From Zea mays (taxonomy: Eukaryota; Streptophyta; Magnoliopsida; Poales; Poaceae), in the NCBI RefSeq assembly GCF_902167145.1, contig NC_050102.1, positions 12,772,850 through 12,836,849 on the forward strand: 64,000 nt of DNA. The letters run 5' to 3'. A program made the translations under genes and the position numbers. The notes under the pieces are model-generated. The model saw only the letters and a program-made list of their open reading frames with translations. It was not told the DNA's origin and made no database searches. Of this stretch, positions 22,931-35,065 are shown piece after piece. Each line of letters opens with the position of its first letter. Position 1 is the stretch's first letter.

Positions 22931-23835
22931 GCGACATCACAATTGCACAACTTGCAAAAAACAAATAAAATACAAAGAAAAAAGGGAACACAGTGAGGTA
23001 TAGATTCCTCCTCACTTGGCTTTCAAAAGTAACATAGTGAGGTATTCAGAAGTAACATTATCTTGCCATATCAATACCTTTGTAGGCAGTTACAGTCAGG
23101 GAACAATTGCTAAGTAGCATCATTTCCTGCCAATCAACTTCAATCCTGTTGTAATCCAGCCACACCCATCCTTGTCAGGTTCCACCTAATAAATCGCCAT
23201 GACACAAATGCTTAACTGCTGGCCATAACCTGTTGTACCGACAATTTCATGGGAAAGGAAAAGATAATGACCAAAACAGGGTACTTAAGGAACCCAACGA
23301 ATTCATGCTCACTTGTTCAGACCTTCATGTAAACAGACCAGACCTCAGATGCAGTAATAGAGGCTAAATATATATTAATGTCTTCCAGTTTATTTATAAT
23401 TGTCGAAAGAGGTTCCTTAGCATTTCCCATTCGACCAAGGACAAAGACCTGCTCTCTTACAAGTTCCTTTTCTGAAGTACTTCTGGTACTACATGCATAA
23501 CATAAAGATAAAATTTAAATTCAGAATTGTGAAAACTAAAAAGCATCAACCAATAATGGCAACCGAAACAAAACACCAAGGATAAGTGCCATAAAATCAA
23601 ACCAAAACTGTATATTTGAAATCAAATTGTTCCTGGTTCACTTTACCACCAGTCCACCACAGGTAGCGAAGTATGAAAACAAGATAAACAAAAAATACAG
23701 TAGTTAGTGAAAATATGTTAACAGAAATGGTTTGGGACAAATCCCAGAAAAATGGATCCTAAGGGTGAAAAGGAAAGAAACATACTAAGAGCTAAATCGA
23801 TAATGTGCACAAGTCTCTTGATGGGCAGGTAGTGT

Positions 23836-23906
23836 GCGCTTGTTGTGGTATGCAGTCATAGCCTTATCAGCCTCCTCCCTTGATGAGTAGATCACGAAGC
23901 AGCAAC
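23836..23906 (-). pseudogene. Captured RRM exon fragment, BRUNO/CELF-like RNA-binding protein
   Basis: After a TTTGCAG acceptor (23910-23907) the minus-strand frame reads CCFVIYSSREEADKA followed by MTAYHNKRTLP. This matches the RNP1-containing half of an RRM, in the form found in plant BRN1/2 and FCA-type proteins (GCCFV...SREEADKA...HNKxTLPG). The frame continues to a stop at about 23780 without further similarity. It represents one exon only and cannot form an RRM alone. The choice between BRUNO-like and FCA-like parents is not certain. Confidence 0.55.
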
Positions 23907-23999
23907 CTGCAAAGGTCCAATACAATTGAATCAAACCTCAACTAAGGAACAAAATGGGTAGGACCTACACATCTATAAATACATATTTACACTACAGTC

Positions 24000-26046
24000 C
24001 AACAAGAAATAAACAAAGGGAAAAGGCAACAAAAACCTAAAGTTAAAAATATTCTCTAAGGGAAACTGAAAAAAGAGACAATGGGTATTCTAGTTGAATT
24101 TGCACATTTAGAACAACACCATATCACTTTTACATGAATCCTTGAGGCCTTCAGGCTTCAGGAGGAGAATGTTAAAACTATTAGAAACCAGAAGCACACT
24201 GAAGCAAGTCCCTCCACACAAATTTGAACCAGTTGCAATGTAGAAGCTCGACTCCCCAGGAGTGTTGAAAAAACCAAACTCGTACTACAACACGGTCAAT
24301 GGAGTTTTGAATGGCCATATACCAATAAAATTCTTGAAGAAATGAAGTACTTGACTAATAAAAACAACAAATATGTGTGATGTCCCAAAATTTTAGCCAA
24401 AATCATACATAAAGCAGAGTATTTTCAGTTATCAGTTGGTCTGTACTAAACTACTAACACAAGTGCCTATATTGGGGGCCACCTTCAACATAGTACTTCG
24501 AATCAAAGCCTAGGTCCAACTAAATATCAAGCATTGAACACAATTTTTTGCATAACGGGATCGGAAACAAATAAGAAGCAAAATCCAAAGTATTGGCAGA
24601 AGCTAAAACTTCTCAAAACAACAAACTTTGGATCTAACCCTACAGATACATCAAAAGAGAAGGATGGAAACTGAAGACAAGCGGCACAGAACATTGCAAG
24701 TGTACAACATGGCACAACAACTTTGGGTACCAAAAGGAGCCAAAGAGTTCAAGTCCCAGCAGTCTTCCAAGCAAACAAAGCAACTTCAAATATACCAACG
24801 ACTATAAGATGTTCAAAGCTTTCCTCCACCATAAGGAAATCGCATCACAACACACATCTCTGCAAAGCACACAGAGAAGAGGTACCACCAAGTGAACAAA
24901 TCATATCACCCATTGCACAGGAAGCGCTGGTAAATCAGCCAAATTCCCAGCGAATGGCGAGATCCTCTAGCTTTTCGGCCCCGCTGGAGCACCCACGAAC
25001 AGGAAAACAGCAGCCCTAGCTCCGCGTCAGCGGCATTGCCCCCAAGGCTAGTACTATGTTGAAAAGCTAGTACTAACCTGATTCACTGCTGAATCCAGTC
25101 GTTGAGAACAACATAAATAGAAGTATGAAGAATAGAGTTGACACACCTTAGTGATTTCTGCACATCCGAGGAGATTGGGGGTGGGGTGGCATCCTCGCTT
25201 TGGATTTTTTAAATAGTAGTACGAGTCGGCATCAATGGAAGGGCCACACCATCGAAGGGAGTCCGATGGAAGGGCGCAGACTATGGTTGTGGACAGCGGC
25301 GAGATAGATGGGGTCGTGGAGAGGAGCGCGGGGAGGGGATCACAGGCGGGGGTGGGATGAACGGGGGAGAATCTGGGAGGTGCTGCTGGCGTGGCTGGGG
25401 ACTGAGGGAGGTCGCGGATGGGGCTCTCTATCGTGGATCGAGCTTCCCCCAGCCCAGGCCACTAGCGCAGAAGCCACGGGCCCGCGCCTTCACCTCGGAT
25501 GGAGCTCTCCCCTGCCGATGTCAGTAGCGCAGAAGGTACGACCGTGTGTCTCCTCCGTGGATCAATGTCCCCTAGCCTTTTCTAGCACCGCAGAAGACTC
25601 TGCCGCCGTCTCGTCCACCACGATCGAGCGTCTCGCTCCTCACATGCAAAAACCTCTGCGATCGCCGCCTGCATCGAGGCTCACGCGCTCATGCCTTCAA
25701 CCACCACCACTACGGCGCGCGAGGCAAAAAAACACGGGAAAGCAGCCACGAGAGCGCATTGTGCAGTGATTGGGGAAATCCCAGGACACGCATATTTGTG
25801 CGACCAACGCTACTAGATGCGGGACACGAAGAGATTGGAGAGAAGAAGGGGGACCTGCTGGGCCGCTAGAGTAGCGGAGGGGAGCGCGGGGATGGGTTCA
25901 CAAGATGAACGGGGGCGGGATGAACGGGGTTGGGGGAGGGAGGTAGGGCGCGGTTAGGGCCGAGCATCCTCGTGTTCCTCGTGTCGCCGGAGGAGCAGCC
26001 CCGTCATCTTCCTCTTCCTTGTGTGCCTGCTCAACTGTTCTTCATG
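24000..26046. other. Helitron interior without recognised gene
   Basis: Positions 24000-25150 are AT-rich with no supported exon. Positions 25280-26040 are GC-rich with 5'-UTR-like character; the 153-aa plus-strand ORF at 25308-25769 has no recognisable domain and includes an imperfect repeat (GGAT-GAGCT...AGCGCAGAAG) at about 25435-25480 and 25497-25535. It may be a captured promoter or first exon. No function can be given. Confidence 0.35.
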
Positions 26047-26726
26047 CAGGTCCGGCCCTGGACAGGTGCCAATGGTGCGGCCGCACCCGGCCTTCGAGAA
26101 CCAGGGGCCCCTCCCCGTATATACGTGTATGGGTATATATATAGAACATGTTTATGTAGATTACAGCACAAAGATTGATAAAAGGCCAAAGCCCATCAAC
26201 GTACAATATGCATGCCTGTTTAAGCTCGATTACTTGGCTTCTCATGGACGCTTGAGCTGCAATCCTCTTTGCCTTCTCGTGGAAGCCTCCGCTCACGTTG
26301 TCCAGGCTACAACAATTGTCCGGCACCAGCAGTAGCAGCTAGCAGCGACAGACAGGAGGGATCACCTTGTCTGCTGCTCTGTCATCTGCCCAGACCTGGC
26401 TTGACGCGCGCCGTGCCTCGCGGTAGCGACAGGGTAGCGCGCCCTGCCTCGGCCCTTCGTAACTTCGTCAGGTTTGCTACTCTACTTCCGTTGATCAATT
26501 TTCGCCTCAAACCAATCTTTACTAGTTAAATGTTCTTTTATTTCTGAGTATAGGTTATTTTGTGTTCTGATCACCACATTCCACATGCATCTAGTAGTGA
26601 AAAAGGAAAACACATAAAGATGAGTTCAATGCATCATAGTATTCATAATTTTTTTGGTATTTGTGATCAATGGGGCCTTAATTTTTGTCTCGCACCAGGC
26701 CACCAAATTCTCAGGGCCGGCCCTGT
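26047..26726. mobile_element. hAT non-autonomous element (680 bp)
   Basis: The ends are CAGGTCCGGCCCTG (26047-26060) and the inverted CAGGGCCGGCCCTG (minus strand from 26726), differing at one base. The flanking 8 bp are identical: tcttcatg at 26039-26046 and 26727-26734. An 8-bp duplication with CAGG...CCCTG termini is diagnostic for hAT. No transposase is encoded; the interior ORFs have no recognisable domains. It is inserted inside the Helitron that is itself inside solo LTR D. Confidence 0.9.
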
Positions 26727-27146
26727 CTTCATGTGTAGGTGACAAATCATCTCCTTCTCCCTCTTCTTCGCCTCCTTCTTCCTCGTCAATACGCAAACAT
26801 CATGGCATCCAGGGAGCTCGCACCAAACTCCCTACTCACCTAGCGACGCAGCTGGCCCAGCCCCTCGCCGGTGCAGCCTGGCGTGGCCCACGCGGCTAGC
26901 CCACCTCGCTCCCAGCCGAGCTCGCGCAGCCACCCTGCGTGATCCCTGGCCAGGCCGATGTCTAGCCGAGCCTTCACTGCCATGACATGCCCTCGCATGG
27001 TGTTGCTGCACGCCGCTCAGCCCCGACTCCGGCGAGCAGACGCCACCGCCGTCAGCCCCACCCGCCATAGAGCCCGCCACGTCAGTGTCACGCCCGCTCC
27101 GGTAGGCCAATGTGTTGTCCTACTGTAGTTGTTCATGTAGTATGGA

Positions 27147-29692
27147 ATAGGAAAAAAGGAAACCGCCCCGTGTGGCCCCACCTGCATGCCCGTTTGTTGC
27201 CTAGCGCCCCGGCGCTATCTTCTCACTGCACACACGATCGCTGCACGGAAAGGAGAACCGTCGTAGGCCCCTGCATGTTCCTTTTTATACGATATCCTCA
27301 TTGCACGTAATGTGTGTGCAAAAGAAAACTGACTGTCACGTATCAATGCCTGGTTGGCCATGTGCAACGTCGTTCCGTGTATGGCCACACTAGATCCGGT
27401 CGATTTTTCTGCGTCTTCAAACCCGTGGCCATTCGTGTGGTGAGTTTTAACCAATGAAAATACGCCGCATCACATTAAATACAGAAAATGTTAATTTTTT
27501 CAATATATTTTACGTCACAAACATGTTTCGATTGTTCCAGTCACGTTAACTTTGTAACCTCGTCGCGTACGAGTCAATAGCATTGTTTTGTCGTAAACAT
27601 GTTTTAACTAATTAATTAATTATTTGTTAGTCTGATTAAAACTAATTTTTAGTTTTAGTTTATACTTTTATAATAAATATTAGCATGATTAATGTCAGTG
27701 CAAATGTTTTCGAATTAATACTTGTTTAGTATAATCTCGTTATCTATTAGCGAGTATCACGCGTCGTCACACTATCTGCACGCATCGTCACGCTACTCGC
27801 GCGTGATGTGCTCGTTGACGTGCAGATTCGCGCGTCGTTCAGGCTGGTCGCGCACACTATTTCGCGCGCTTTCCGCATGCTATATCACGCGTGGCCGCGC
27901 GCCGTTCACACGGTGTCGTGTTGTTTCACGCGTCGTGATTTCGCCTCGCTTAGAATCTCTCGTTTTAATTAAATTACTTATTTAACTAACAACTGTTAGT
28001 GTAGCAGATTAATCGAACTAAATAGTAGATATAATTTATATTTGATAAGGTCAAATTAAATGTTATAGTTAATACCTGTTTGGCGTAAATGCGATAACTT
28101 CTTGACCATAGCTCCGATTTCCGCATTTCTTTTAATCGCGTGACCATAGAAGCGAGCTTTATTTTTTATTGCATGCTTTATAATATTTTATCTTGTATGG
28201 TGTAATGTTCTTATGCAAGTATATGTTTGCTTGTGCCTATTTGTTTTCGTTGTGCGTCGCGAATAGATTGCGATCTGTTCCTGAGCTTCAAGGAATCGAC
28301 GATCAAGATTTGGTGAACCACTGGTCCCGAGATAAAGTTCTTCGAGTCCTACAAAGTCGAAGACCCTGAGCATCGGTTTGGTGAAGCAAAGTGTCCTCTG
28401 ATCTATTATGTCCCATTTACTTTATAATTCATCAACCCACATACCATGATCAACCTAAGGATTGACTAGTATTCAATTTTCCTGTCCTTGTTTACCCTTT
28501 GGGAATTGATTATTATGATTAGTTCTATGCTAGCGCTTTACTTTAATCAATGAACATGATGAGATACAATGATGATACTATGATTTTATTCTGGATATGA
28601 TGATATACTTGTGGCATTTTAGGGGACTCGAGCGGTTTCTCGAGTGCCTCTTCGTAAGACTTGTTCGTTGGATGACCACCCGGGAAAACAATGCAACCAT
28701 GAGGGTGGCATGGGACACCCTTAGCTAATTAGTTAGAGAAACTAAGGTATAGTTCGCTTCGCCGTCGTGCCGTTAATGGGGCTCGGTGTATGCAGCTCGC
28801 TCTGCGAGGGTGGATTGCCCCTTGGGGAGGAGTGCAGTACATTTAGGAAACCTAACGAGCAGCTATAGTCTCAGGGAATCTTTGTAAAGGCTTCGTAGTG
28901 AATCCTTGGCCATTTACCTCGAGAGTGAATAAGGGTCTTGCAAGCCCGGGCTAGAGAGGGAATCACGTCTCGTGGGTAAAGTGCACAACCTCTGCAGAGT
29001 GTTATGAAACTGATATATCAGCCATGCTCACGGTTATGAGCGGCCTTGGGAGCTCCATTGATTAGAGACACATTGAACTAGGGCTACTTTGTTTACAAAT
29101 GATGATGAGGATAATGCTGGTTTCTATTGTGATTATGATTATGATTATGGTTTCTAGTATTCCTTCCATTTGGAAAGAGTACTTTTGGGTTAACAACTTG
29201 GGTTAATGTTAAAACCTGGCTCTCTACTAGTAATAATTACCTGATCAATTAAAAGCAACTGCTTGACCTTAACCCCACATAAAGCTAGTCCACTACAGCC
29301 AAATAGGACATTTGCTGAGTATGTTGATGTGTACTCACCCTTGCTTTCACAAAACACCAGGTTGCCTTTGGTGCAATTTATGCTCAAGTAAAGAAGGTGT
29401 TGAGGCGGATCTCCAGGAGTTCCAGGACTTCGATGAGTTCGAGGATAAGACTAGCGACCTCCCCTAGTCAGCTATTTGTGGTGGGTTAATTTACGTTGGC
29501 TATGTTTCGATTCTGTGTACTTTGATTTATATTATGTAAATGACTCTAGTCTTTAATATTATTACTTACTCTTTATTATTATTCGAAGCATTGTGATATG
29601 ATGAGTCATTTATGTAATCGCTATGTACGTGAGTTCTGATCCTGGCACGTACATGGTTTGCATTCGGTTTACCTTCTAAAACAGGTGCGACA
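27147..29692 (+). mobile_element. Solo LTR D, right segment
   Basis: This is the continuation of LTR D to its end at 29692 (...GGTGCGACA). Positions 28380-29692 are homologous to the reverse complement of 7668-9000 in element 1's LTR. Positions 27740-27960 are rich in CGCG motifs, probably part of the promoter region. With the Helitron removed, D measures about 3.27 kb, consistent with a solo LTR of element 1's family. No gene is supported in it. Confidence 0.85.
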
Positions 29693-29864
29693 GGTGGCAT
29701 AGCAGGAGTGGAGGGTAGCGACGGCGACACAACGCTGCGTGTGGTGGCTTGCAGTTGCAGCTCCTCGTTCGCGACGGGTGTGCGGCCAAGAGCTCTCGGC
29801 ACAGGCATGTAGTAGTAGAGCCAGAATTGTTACCTTGGGTTTTCCCACACCTCAAATAGATATA

Positions 29865-29995
29865 GATATAGGGATATAGATAGATATAGCAAATTCACCA
29901 AATAATATAGGAGTATAGATATAGATATAACAAGGGTTATAGATATAGATATATAGAAGATATAGATAGATAGATAGATAGATATGATAGAATAG
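29865..29995. repeat. GATA/TAGATA microsatellite
   Basis: An interrupted run of TAGATA and TAGA units, ending in a clean (TAGA)n stretch at about 29965-29985. Confidence 0.85.
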
Positions 29996-30088
29996 ATAAC
30001 TTACAATTTTGTCTAAAAGTAACTAAATCAGTGCTAAGTTTGGAGTAGCATATCTCTGGTGAATACTTGCTAGTGAATTGGTTTCCGC

Positions 30089-30153
30089 TATAGTATATAT
30101 ATAAGTATACACTCTTCTTGGATTATAGTATATATATAAGTATACACTCTTCT
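30089..30153. repeat. 30-bp direct duplication (35-bp period)
   Basis: The unit TATAGTATATATATAAGTAT...CTCTTCT occurs at 30089-30118 and again at 30124-30153. Confidence 0.85.
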
Positions 30154-31557
30154 AGGATCAATCGTGAGGAGTTCCTTAAATTTTGTTGCGACATGGAGTA
30201 CAGAAAGAGGGTGGATGCGCTAGTGTTTTTTCTTGTTACTTCTCCTCGGATACTTTGTTGCTCATGCACATGGGAAGGGTAAGTGAAAACTATACAGACA
30301 TGTGTGTGCATGCTTAGATAGATGTAGACAATTTAGAAGATGTTATTATATGATACCGTGTGTGTATCATGGCGAATTGCTAATGTATCGCAATCCCCTA
30401 TGTTAAATTACTCAAATAATTTTGAATGTTATTATTCTCGAGGCATTTGTTGGTAATAGAACTCTTATCCTTTACCTTCTACTAGATCATGTCACAGATG
30501 ATGTCGGTGTTTCTACTCCAGCTAAAGAAGGAATTATGCAAGGAAAAGGAGCACGATGCGCTAAAGGTTCTCCTCCATTTTAAGATAACAAGTGCTACTG
30601 CTGCATTGGGGGCCGAACTCATGGTCGCTACTCTACGCTGGCTGAGTGTAGTGATGCCTGCTTCAAAACAAAAAATAAGATCGCTATTATTATATACATT
30701 GTAATGGTAGGTAATGCTATTAATAGCATATGGGAATTTTAGTTTTGGTATTATACATTTTCCGATTCACAAAATTTAGTCAAAATCTAACCAGCTTTTA
30801 GAGGACTTAAATATAAAGTATGTTTGCCTATAAATTTTAATGAAAATATATTAGAATTCTTTAGGATGCCTCCATCAGCTCGCGGATGCTGTTGCGGATA
30901 GACAACAATATCGATATAAATCACAGTGCATCGAATGATGACGTTTCTAGGAGAACGTGCATTCGGTCACGTTAGCGGAAAAATCATGAGTAGCAGTAGT
31001 TGCCTCCCGTGTCGGTGTCAACACCACAAATGTTCCGTTTGACATAGAAGGTTTGCGGCTTGCTGTGGCATTAATCAGGCTGCGGCTTGTACAATATTTT
31101 CTCTCTATGGATTGCAGCTGCAGCCGTCCGAACAGCTGCAACTGCTGTGGTTACAGGGCAGCCGAATAAGTCGTTGGTGCGAGGTTGGAGCGGTGGCACA
31201 CTGATGCTCAAAGTGGTTCCAGAGGTCCACTCAGATAGATGCTAGAGGCTTTTGGATGCGACATGCCTCATTAGGGGAAAGTGGCTCCTAAAGCCGATGT
31301 TGCCCGCTAGGAGCAGGGTGCTCCAAGCCAAGAAACATCCCAGAAAGGGAAGGAGGTGGCTCCGAACGAGGGTGGATCAAGTGAGGATCGCAAGAGGTCA
31401 CCCGATTGGGGAGACTCCTCGCAAATAGTAACGACAAGGTCATTAGGACCTTTTGGGGGCACATGGCACCGATCATGATAGTTAGACTTCCTTGTTAGAC
31501 TTTCTTTGTTTGTCGCATCCTTAAATCTATTTTCTCAGCCCTATGACGTCAGCCCCT

Positions 31558-32756
31558 TGTAGCACCCCGAAAATCCAAACCTAGAAAATTTCTCAAACTC
31601 ACTCTAAATTCAAAATGAATTTTAAATTTCGTTTCAAAATGTTTTCTTGCGAGTTGATCTCAACAAAGAAAATATAGTGGTCTACCTTATCTCCAAAATT
31701 CTCCTCAAAATATCCTACAAATATTTCCCTAGTGATGCCCTCAAATTCTTTTCAGAAATACTGGCTAAATGTTCCACTGATATTTCTCCAAATATTTTCT
31801 CTTTATGAAATACCCTCGGGGTCACTTTTAAAATCCCTACAAATATTTTCTTAATAATTTTCCTTATGCTCATACGTATACATACGCCTCCGGTGTCATA
31901 CAGAGCTCTACAAGCTAATTTCACTTATTCATAGCTAATACATGTTTTATCTCTCACTAATCCTCGCCTCCTCCCACTAATCCTCGACTCCTCCCCCTAA
32001 TCCCCCACCTTGCCCATTAATAGAGGGGCAAGGGGCCCACTCATGCCATTCCAAGCCATTTCATGGCTACTCACTCCCACTCACTGACTCACTCCCACTC
32101 CCACACAAGCACAACAAGAGCACAAGGATTGTTCGATCGTTCATTCAATTGTTCATCCAAATGTTCATAGTTCGTTCGTTCCTCTGATTGTTCGATCGTC
32201 CATCCGATCGTTCATGGTTCATTTGTCCGTTCGTCTGATCATTCGATCGTTTCTCCATTTGTTCGTCCAAATAATCTTTGTCCAGCCATTATACTGCCAA
32301 AATTCTGATCGCTTGTTCGTCCGACCATTCTATCGTTCAACCGTTCGTTCATAATCCATGTTCATTGTTCGTTCCTACGAACTATTCATCGTTCGTTCAT
32401 AATACCTATTCATCGTTCGTCGTTTGTCCAAACGAACTATTCATCGTTCATCGAATAATTCATAATCACTATTCATCGTTCATCGCATCATTCGTCCTAC
32501 TAATCATCGGTACTATTCATCATTCATTCGATCGCCCAAATATTCAACTAATCATCCATCATGATGATGAGCTCACCTAAAACCTGCCAGACTAATATCT
32601 CAGCCATACAAACCCCGATGAATATGATTTTCCTTCTAGTAAGAACTTCACGGTTGGTCACCCATCCCATAATTGCTCTAACTTGAGCACGCTTAACTTC
32701 AAGGTTCTTTCGAACCAGGCTTTCAAAAAGAAAGGTGAACCATGTTTGTATAGATA
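31558..32756 (+). mobile_element. LTR C, first (partial) copy
   Basis: It starts TGTAGCACCCCGAAAATCC. A second, similar start occurs at 32757, and the first 180 bp of the two copies align well. The first copy has about 0.9 kb extra before its 5S-derived segment, including a region of GTTCGTTCG / ATCGTTCATC repeats (32120-32540). Its own end is not seen, so this copy is truncated or part of a tandem duplication. Confidence 0.6.
32640..32725 (-). repeat. 5S rRNA-derived segment, copy 1
   Basis: The minus strand contains GAAGTTAAGCGTGCT, then TTAGAGCAATTATGGGATGG followed by GTGACC and GTGAAGTTCTT. These align in order with plant 5S rRNA (GAAGTTAAGCGTGCT...GATGGGTGACC...GGAAGTCCT) and resemble the 5S-derived domain of Cassandra TRIM elements. 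It is not a functional 5S gene: both ends and several bases of the internal promoter differ. Confidence 0.7.
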
Positions 32757-34582
32757 TGTAGCACCCTGAAAATTCAAATCTAGAAAATTTCACAAACTCG
32801 CTCTAAATTCAAAATGAACTTTTAAATTTTGTTTCAAAATGTTTGTTTGCATGTTGATCTAAGCAAAGAAAATATAGTGGTCTATATTCTCTCCAAAATT
32901 CTCCAAGCAAAGATGTACAAATATTTTCCAAGTGGTCTTGTTTGGTCACCCATCCAAGAATTGCTCCAAGTTGAGCACGCTTAACATTGAGGTTCTTTCG
33001 AAACAGGATTCCAAAAAGAAAGGTGAAACATGTTTGTATGGATACACTGTCAATCTTATAAAACCTAGCCCAAGATACCACAGCCCGTCCAGACGAGAAT
33101 ATCACAGTATTCCAGCTGTCTAGGTGCTACCTTACTCTTGTCCCATGTGACAGATAAGGTAGGAACAATTGCCACCAACATAAGTATCTGCTCACGAACA
33201 GTTCAGAAATAATTCATGGCACTCTGCTTCCAAATATCTCTAAATATTCTAATTCTGGAATATTCTAGGAATATTCCTTTTCCCTTTTCCTTTTATATTC
33301 CTATGACTATAAAAACCAAAACTCCTTCGTCTAGTCTCTGATTTTGACAGTTCTAATTTCTAAATTCTTATCAAATTACCTTCTATCCATCGATGTAATT
33401 CTGTAAGCATGGTTCATATTATAGAAAACTCCAAAAATACTCTTGTCCCATATTTCACCTATAGTTCTCTATCCAAACTGATTTTCACCACGATTCTCAT
33501 AAACAGTAAACTCTACCATACTAAACCATACGCACCCATCTATAAATACCTCCAGAGAGTTACCCTCTCCTTCCCACTCCCTCAGCACCCTGAGCCAAGG
33601 CTACCCCCCTCCTCGCATTCAGTTACCTCGCTCTGCCACTACACTTCTAGTATTGGTCCACCTCCAATACACTCATCGGGTAAGCATCTCTACTCCATCA
33701 ACACAAACTATACTCAAAACTATATTCACCCATCTACCCACCATTCCTGACCACTATAATGAATATTTCTTGATATACTTGCTGATTTGTATGCTTGCTT
33801 GTTCATGCTATGTAGTTATCGGAGCATTTATGCCGTCTCGTGAAGGCCAGTTCTGCAAGTCTACGCAAGACGGTGGTGCCAGCAGCCAATTCCACGAGCT
33901 CTCACCCTTTCACTGGTTAAAGGATGGCAAGCTCACTGGATCCCTTTGATGCATAAATTACATATGTTTTTCAAAGACAATCATCAGCCTATTATTTTAT
34001 GCATTATATGATTTTGCTGCTAAGAGACATGTTAATATGGCAACCCAGCCTTAGAACTTTGCCGCAATTCATCTTTATACTCCTTAACATTTTTGTTACA
34101 AAAAGGTTTGAAAAAAGGTGTGAGTTTTTCAAAATAAAATGTTTTTCAAAATGTGTATGATGAAGGGTTATCACCCTTATCACCTTTGAGTGGGATGATC
34201 AGGGACTCCTCGGTGTGGGGAGGGCCTTAAGGTGATGGCTCAGCCGGGTTAGGTGTGAGAATGAAGAATTACCCCTCTCGTATAAGGACCGATATTCCAT
34301 TCTTCACTTCCTATACTCTTATCAAGTACAACCACTCGAGACCATATGAGAAGTCGCTTGATCCGAACTTGCACGGTCGGCACCCTAGGGTTATGTTGGC
34401 TGGGGAGCACTGGCAGGACAAGGAGGGGGAAGGTTTTGTCCTGGTTTGGGCATGGAGGTGGCCATGTTCCTTTTGGTATAACTGTTAAGGTAAAGACGTG
34501 TAAGGGAGGAGAGAGTTTCGATAATTCGATCTCACGACTGTGAGATTGCAGAAACCGGACTATTGGGTGAAGTGTACACCTC
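32757..34582 (+). mobile_element. LTR C, second copy, interrupted at 34582
   Basis: It begins TGTAGCACCCTGAAAATTC and runs to 34582, where an oppositely oriented LTR of related type begins. The part 34100-34582 is the inverse of 60850-61350. The remainder probably lies beyond the inverted copy, outside the window. ORFs such as 33409-33750 have no domains. Confidence 0.6.
32936..33015 (-). repeat. 5S rRNA-derived segment, copy 2
   Basis: Same 5S-like motifs as 32640-32725, with GTTAAGCGTGCTCAACTTGG, then GGATGGGTGACC on the minus strand. It lies about 180 bp into the second copy of LTR C. Confidence 0.7.
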
Positions 34583-35065
34583 TGAAGCGTCCCGATCCTT
34601 TGGGACTCAAATGTGATACAATTACTAGTCCCAGGAGGCTAGTAAACACATTCCTTTCTTCAAATAGTTCAGAGTCTTGAAATATAGTTATTACAATACC
34701 AAAATACAAGCTCTAGCGAGCCCGAAAACAAAGCACAGTGGAAGATCATCTAGCCCAAGCCACAGGCAGACTGGGTGCAGATACAGCCCCCTTCTAGTCG
34801 AACATAGCAGAAAAGAAGTCTTCAGGTGCTGAAAAACATAAATAAATCTGGGTGAATACACTAGGTATTCCGCAAGCCCATCCCACCCGCAAAGAGAGAG
34901 GGACCTATACAGTACATGCTTGGTATGGTGGAGTTTGAAGTCACTCTTCTTTTTCAGAGAAAGGCAATACTTTGTTGTTTTACCCAAAAGAGAGGAGTAG
35001 CACATTTTCACACTCAACCACCACTGAGCTTCCCGCTCCTGTGGCACTGATTTGATTTCCAAAAA
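34583..35065 (-). mobile_element. Inverted LTR C', left segment (LTR 3' end)
   Basis: It starts TGAAGCGTCCCGATCC on the plus strand, so the LTR ends GGGACGCTTCA on the minus strand. Continuation at 60774 is shown by the aaaaa duplication of element 2. Its start is not reached: element 3 interrupts at 61426. No gene; the 123-aa minus ORF (34691-35062) is LTR sequence. Confidence 0.65.

Larger units (their letters stand above)
20586..27146 (-). mobile_element. Helitron carrying gene fragments, inside solo LTR D
   Basis: The left junction reads A|CTAGGTGAATGTCCGTGC. On the minus strand this is a 3' end of the form ...GCACGGACATTCACCTAG, similar to the plant Helitron end at 54657-54683 (CGCACGGGCACATACCTAG). 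The proposed 5' end on the minus strand is TCCATACTACATGAACAAC at 27146, close to the plant Helitron 5' consensus, but the neighbouring plus-strand base is A, not the expected T. Captured exons in it (22697-22930, 23836-23906) lie on the same minus strand. The 3' end is well supported, the 5' end is provisional. No Rep/helicase gene is present, so the element is non-autonomous. Confidence 0.6.
29693..31557. other. Unassigned DNA between solo LTR D and LTR C
   Basis: Starts with the duplicated ggtgg and continues the block seen at 19661-19858. It contains the microsatellite and duplication listed separately. ORFs at 30489-30704 and 30947-31141 have no recognised domain. No gene, RNA or element end is identified. 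Confidence 0.45.

Noticed and set aside
25308..25769. 153-aa ORF as a host gene
   Set aside because: Low-complexity GC-rich reading with no domain; embedded in a Helitron.
29566..29808. 80-aa minus-strand ORF across the end of LTR D
   Set aside because: It spans the LTR/host junction and has no recognisable domain.
32640..33015. Functional 5S rRNA genes
   Set aside because: Only the central motifs are kept. The ends and parts of the internal promoter differ, and the segments sit within LTR DNA.
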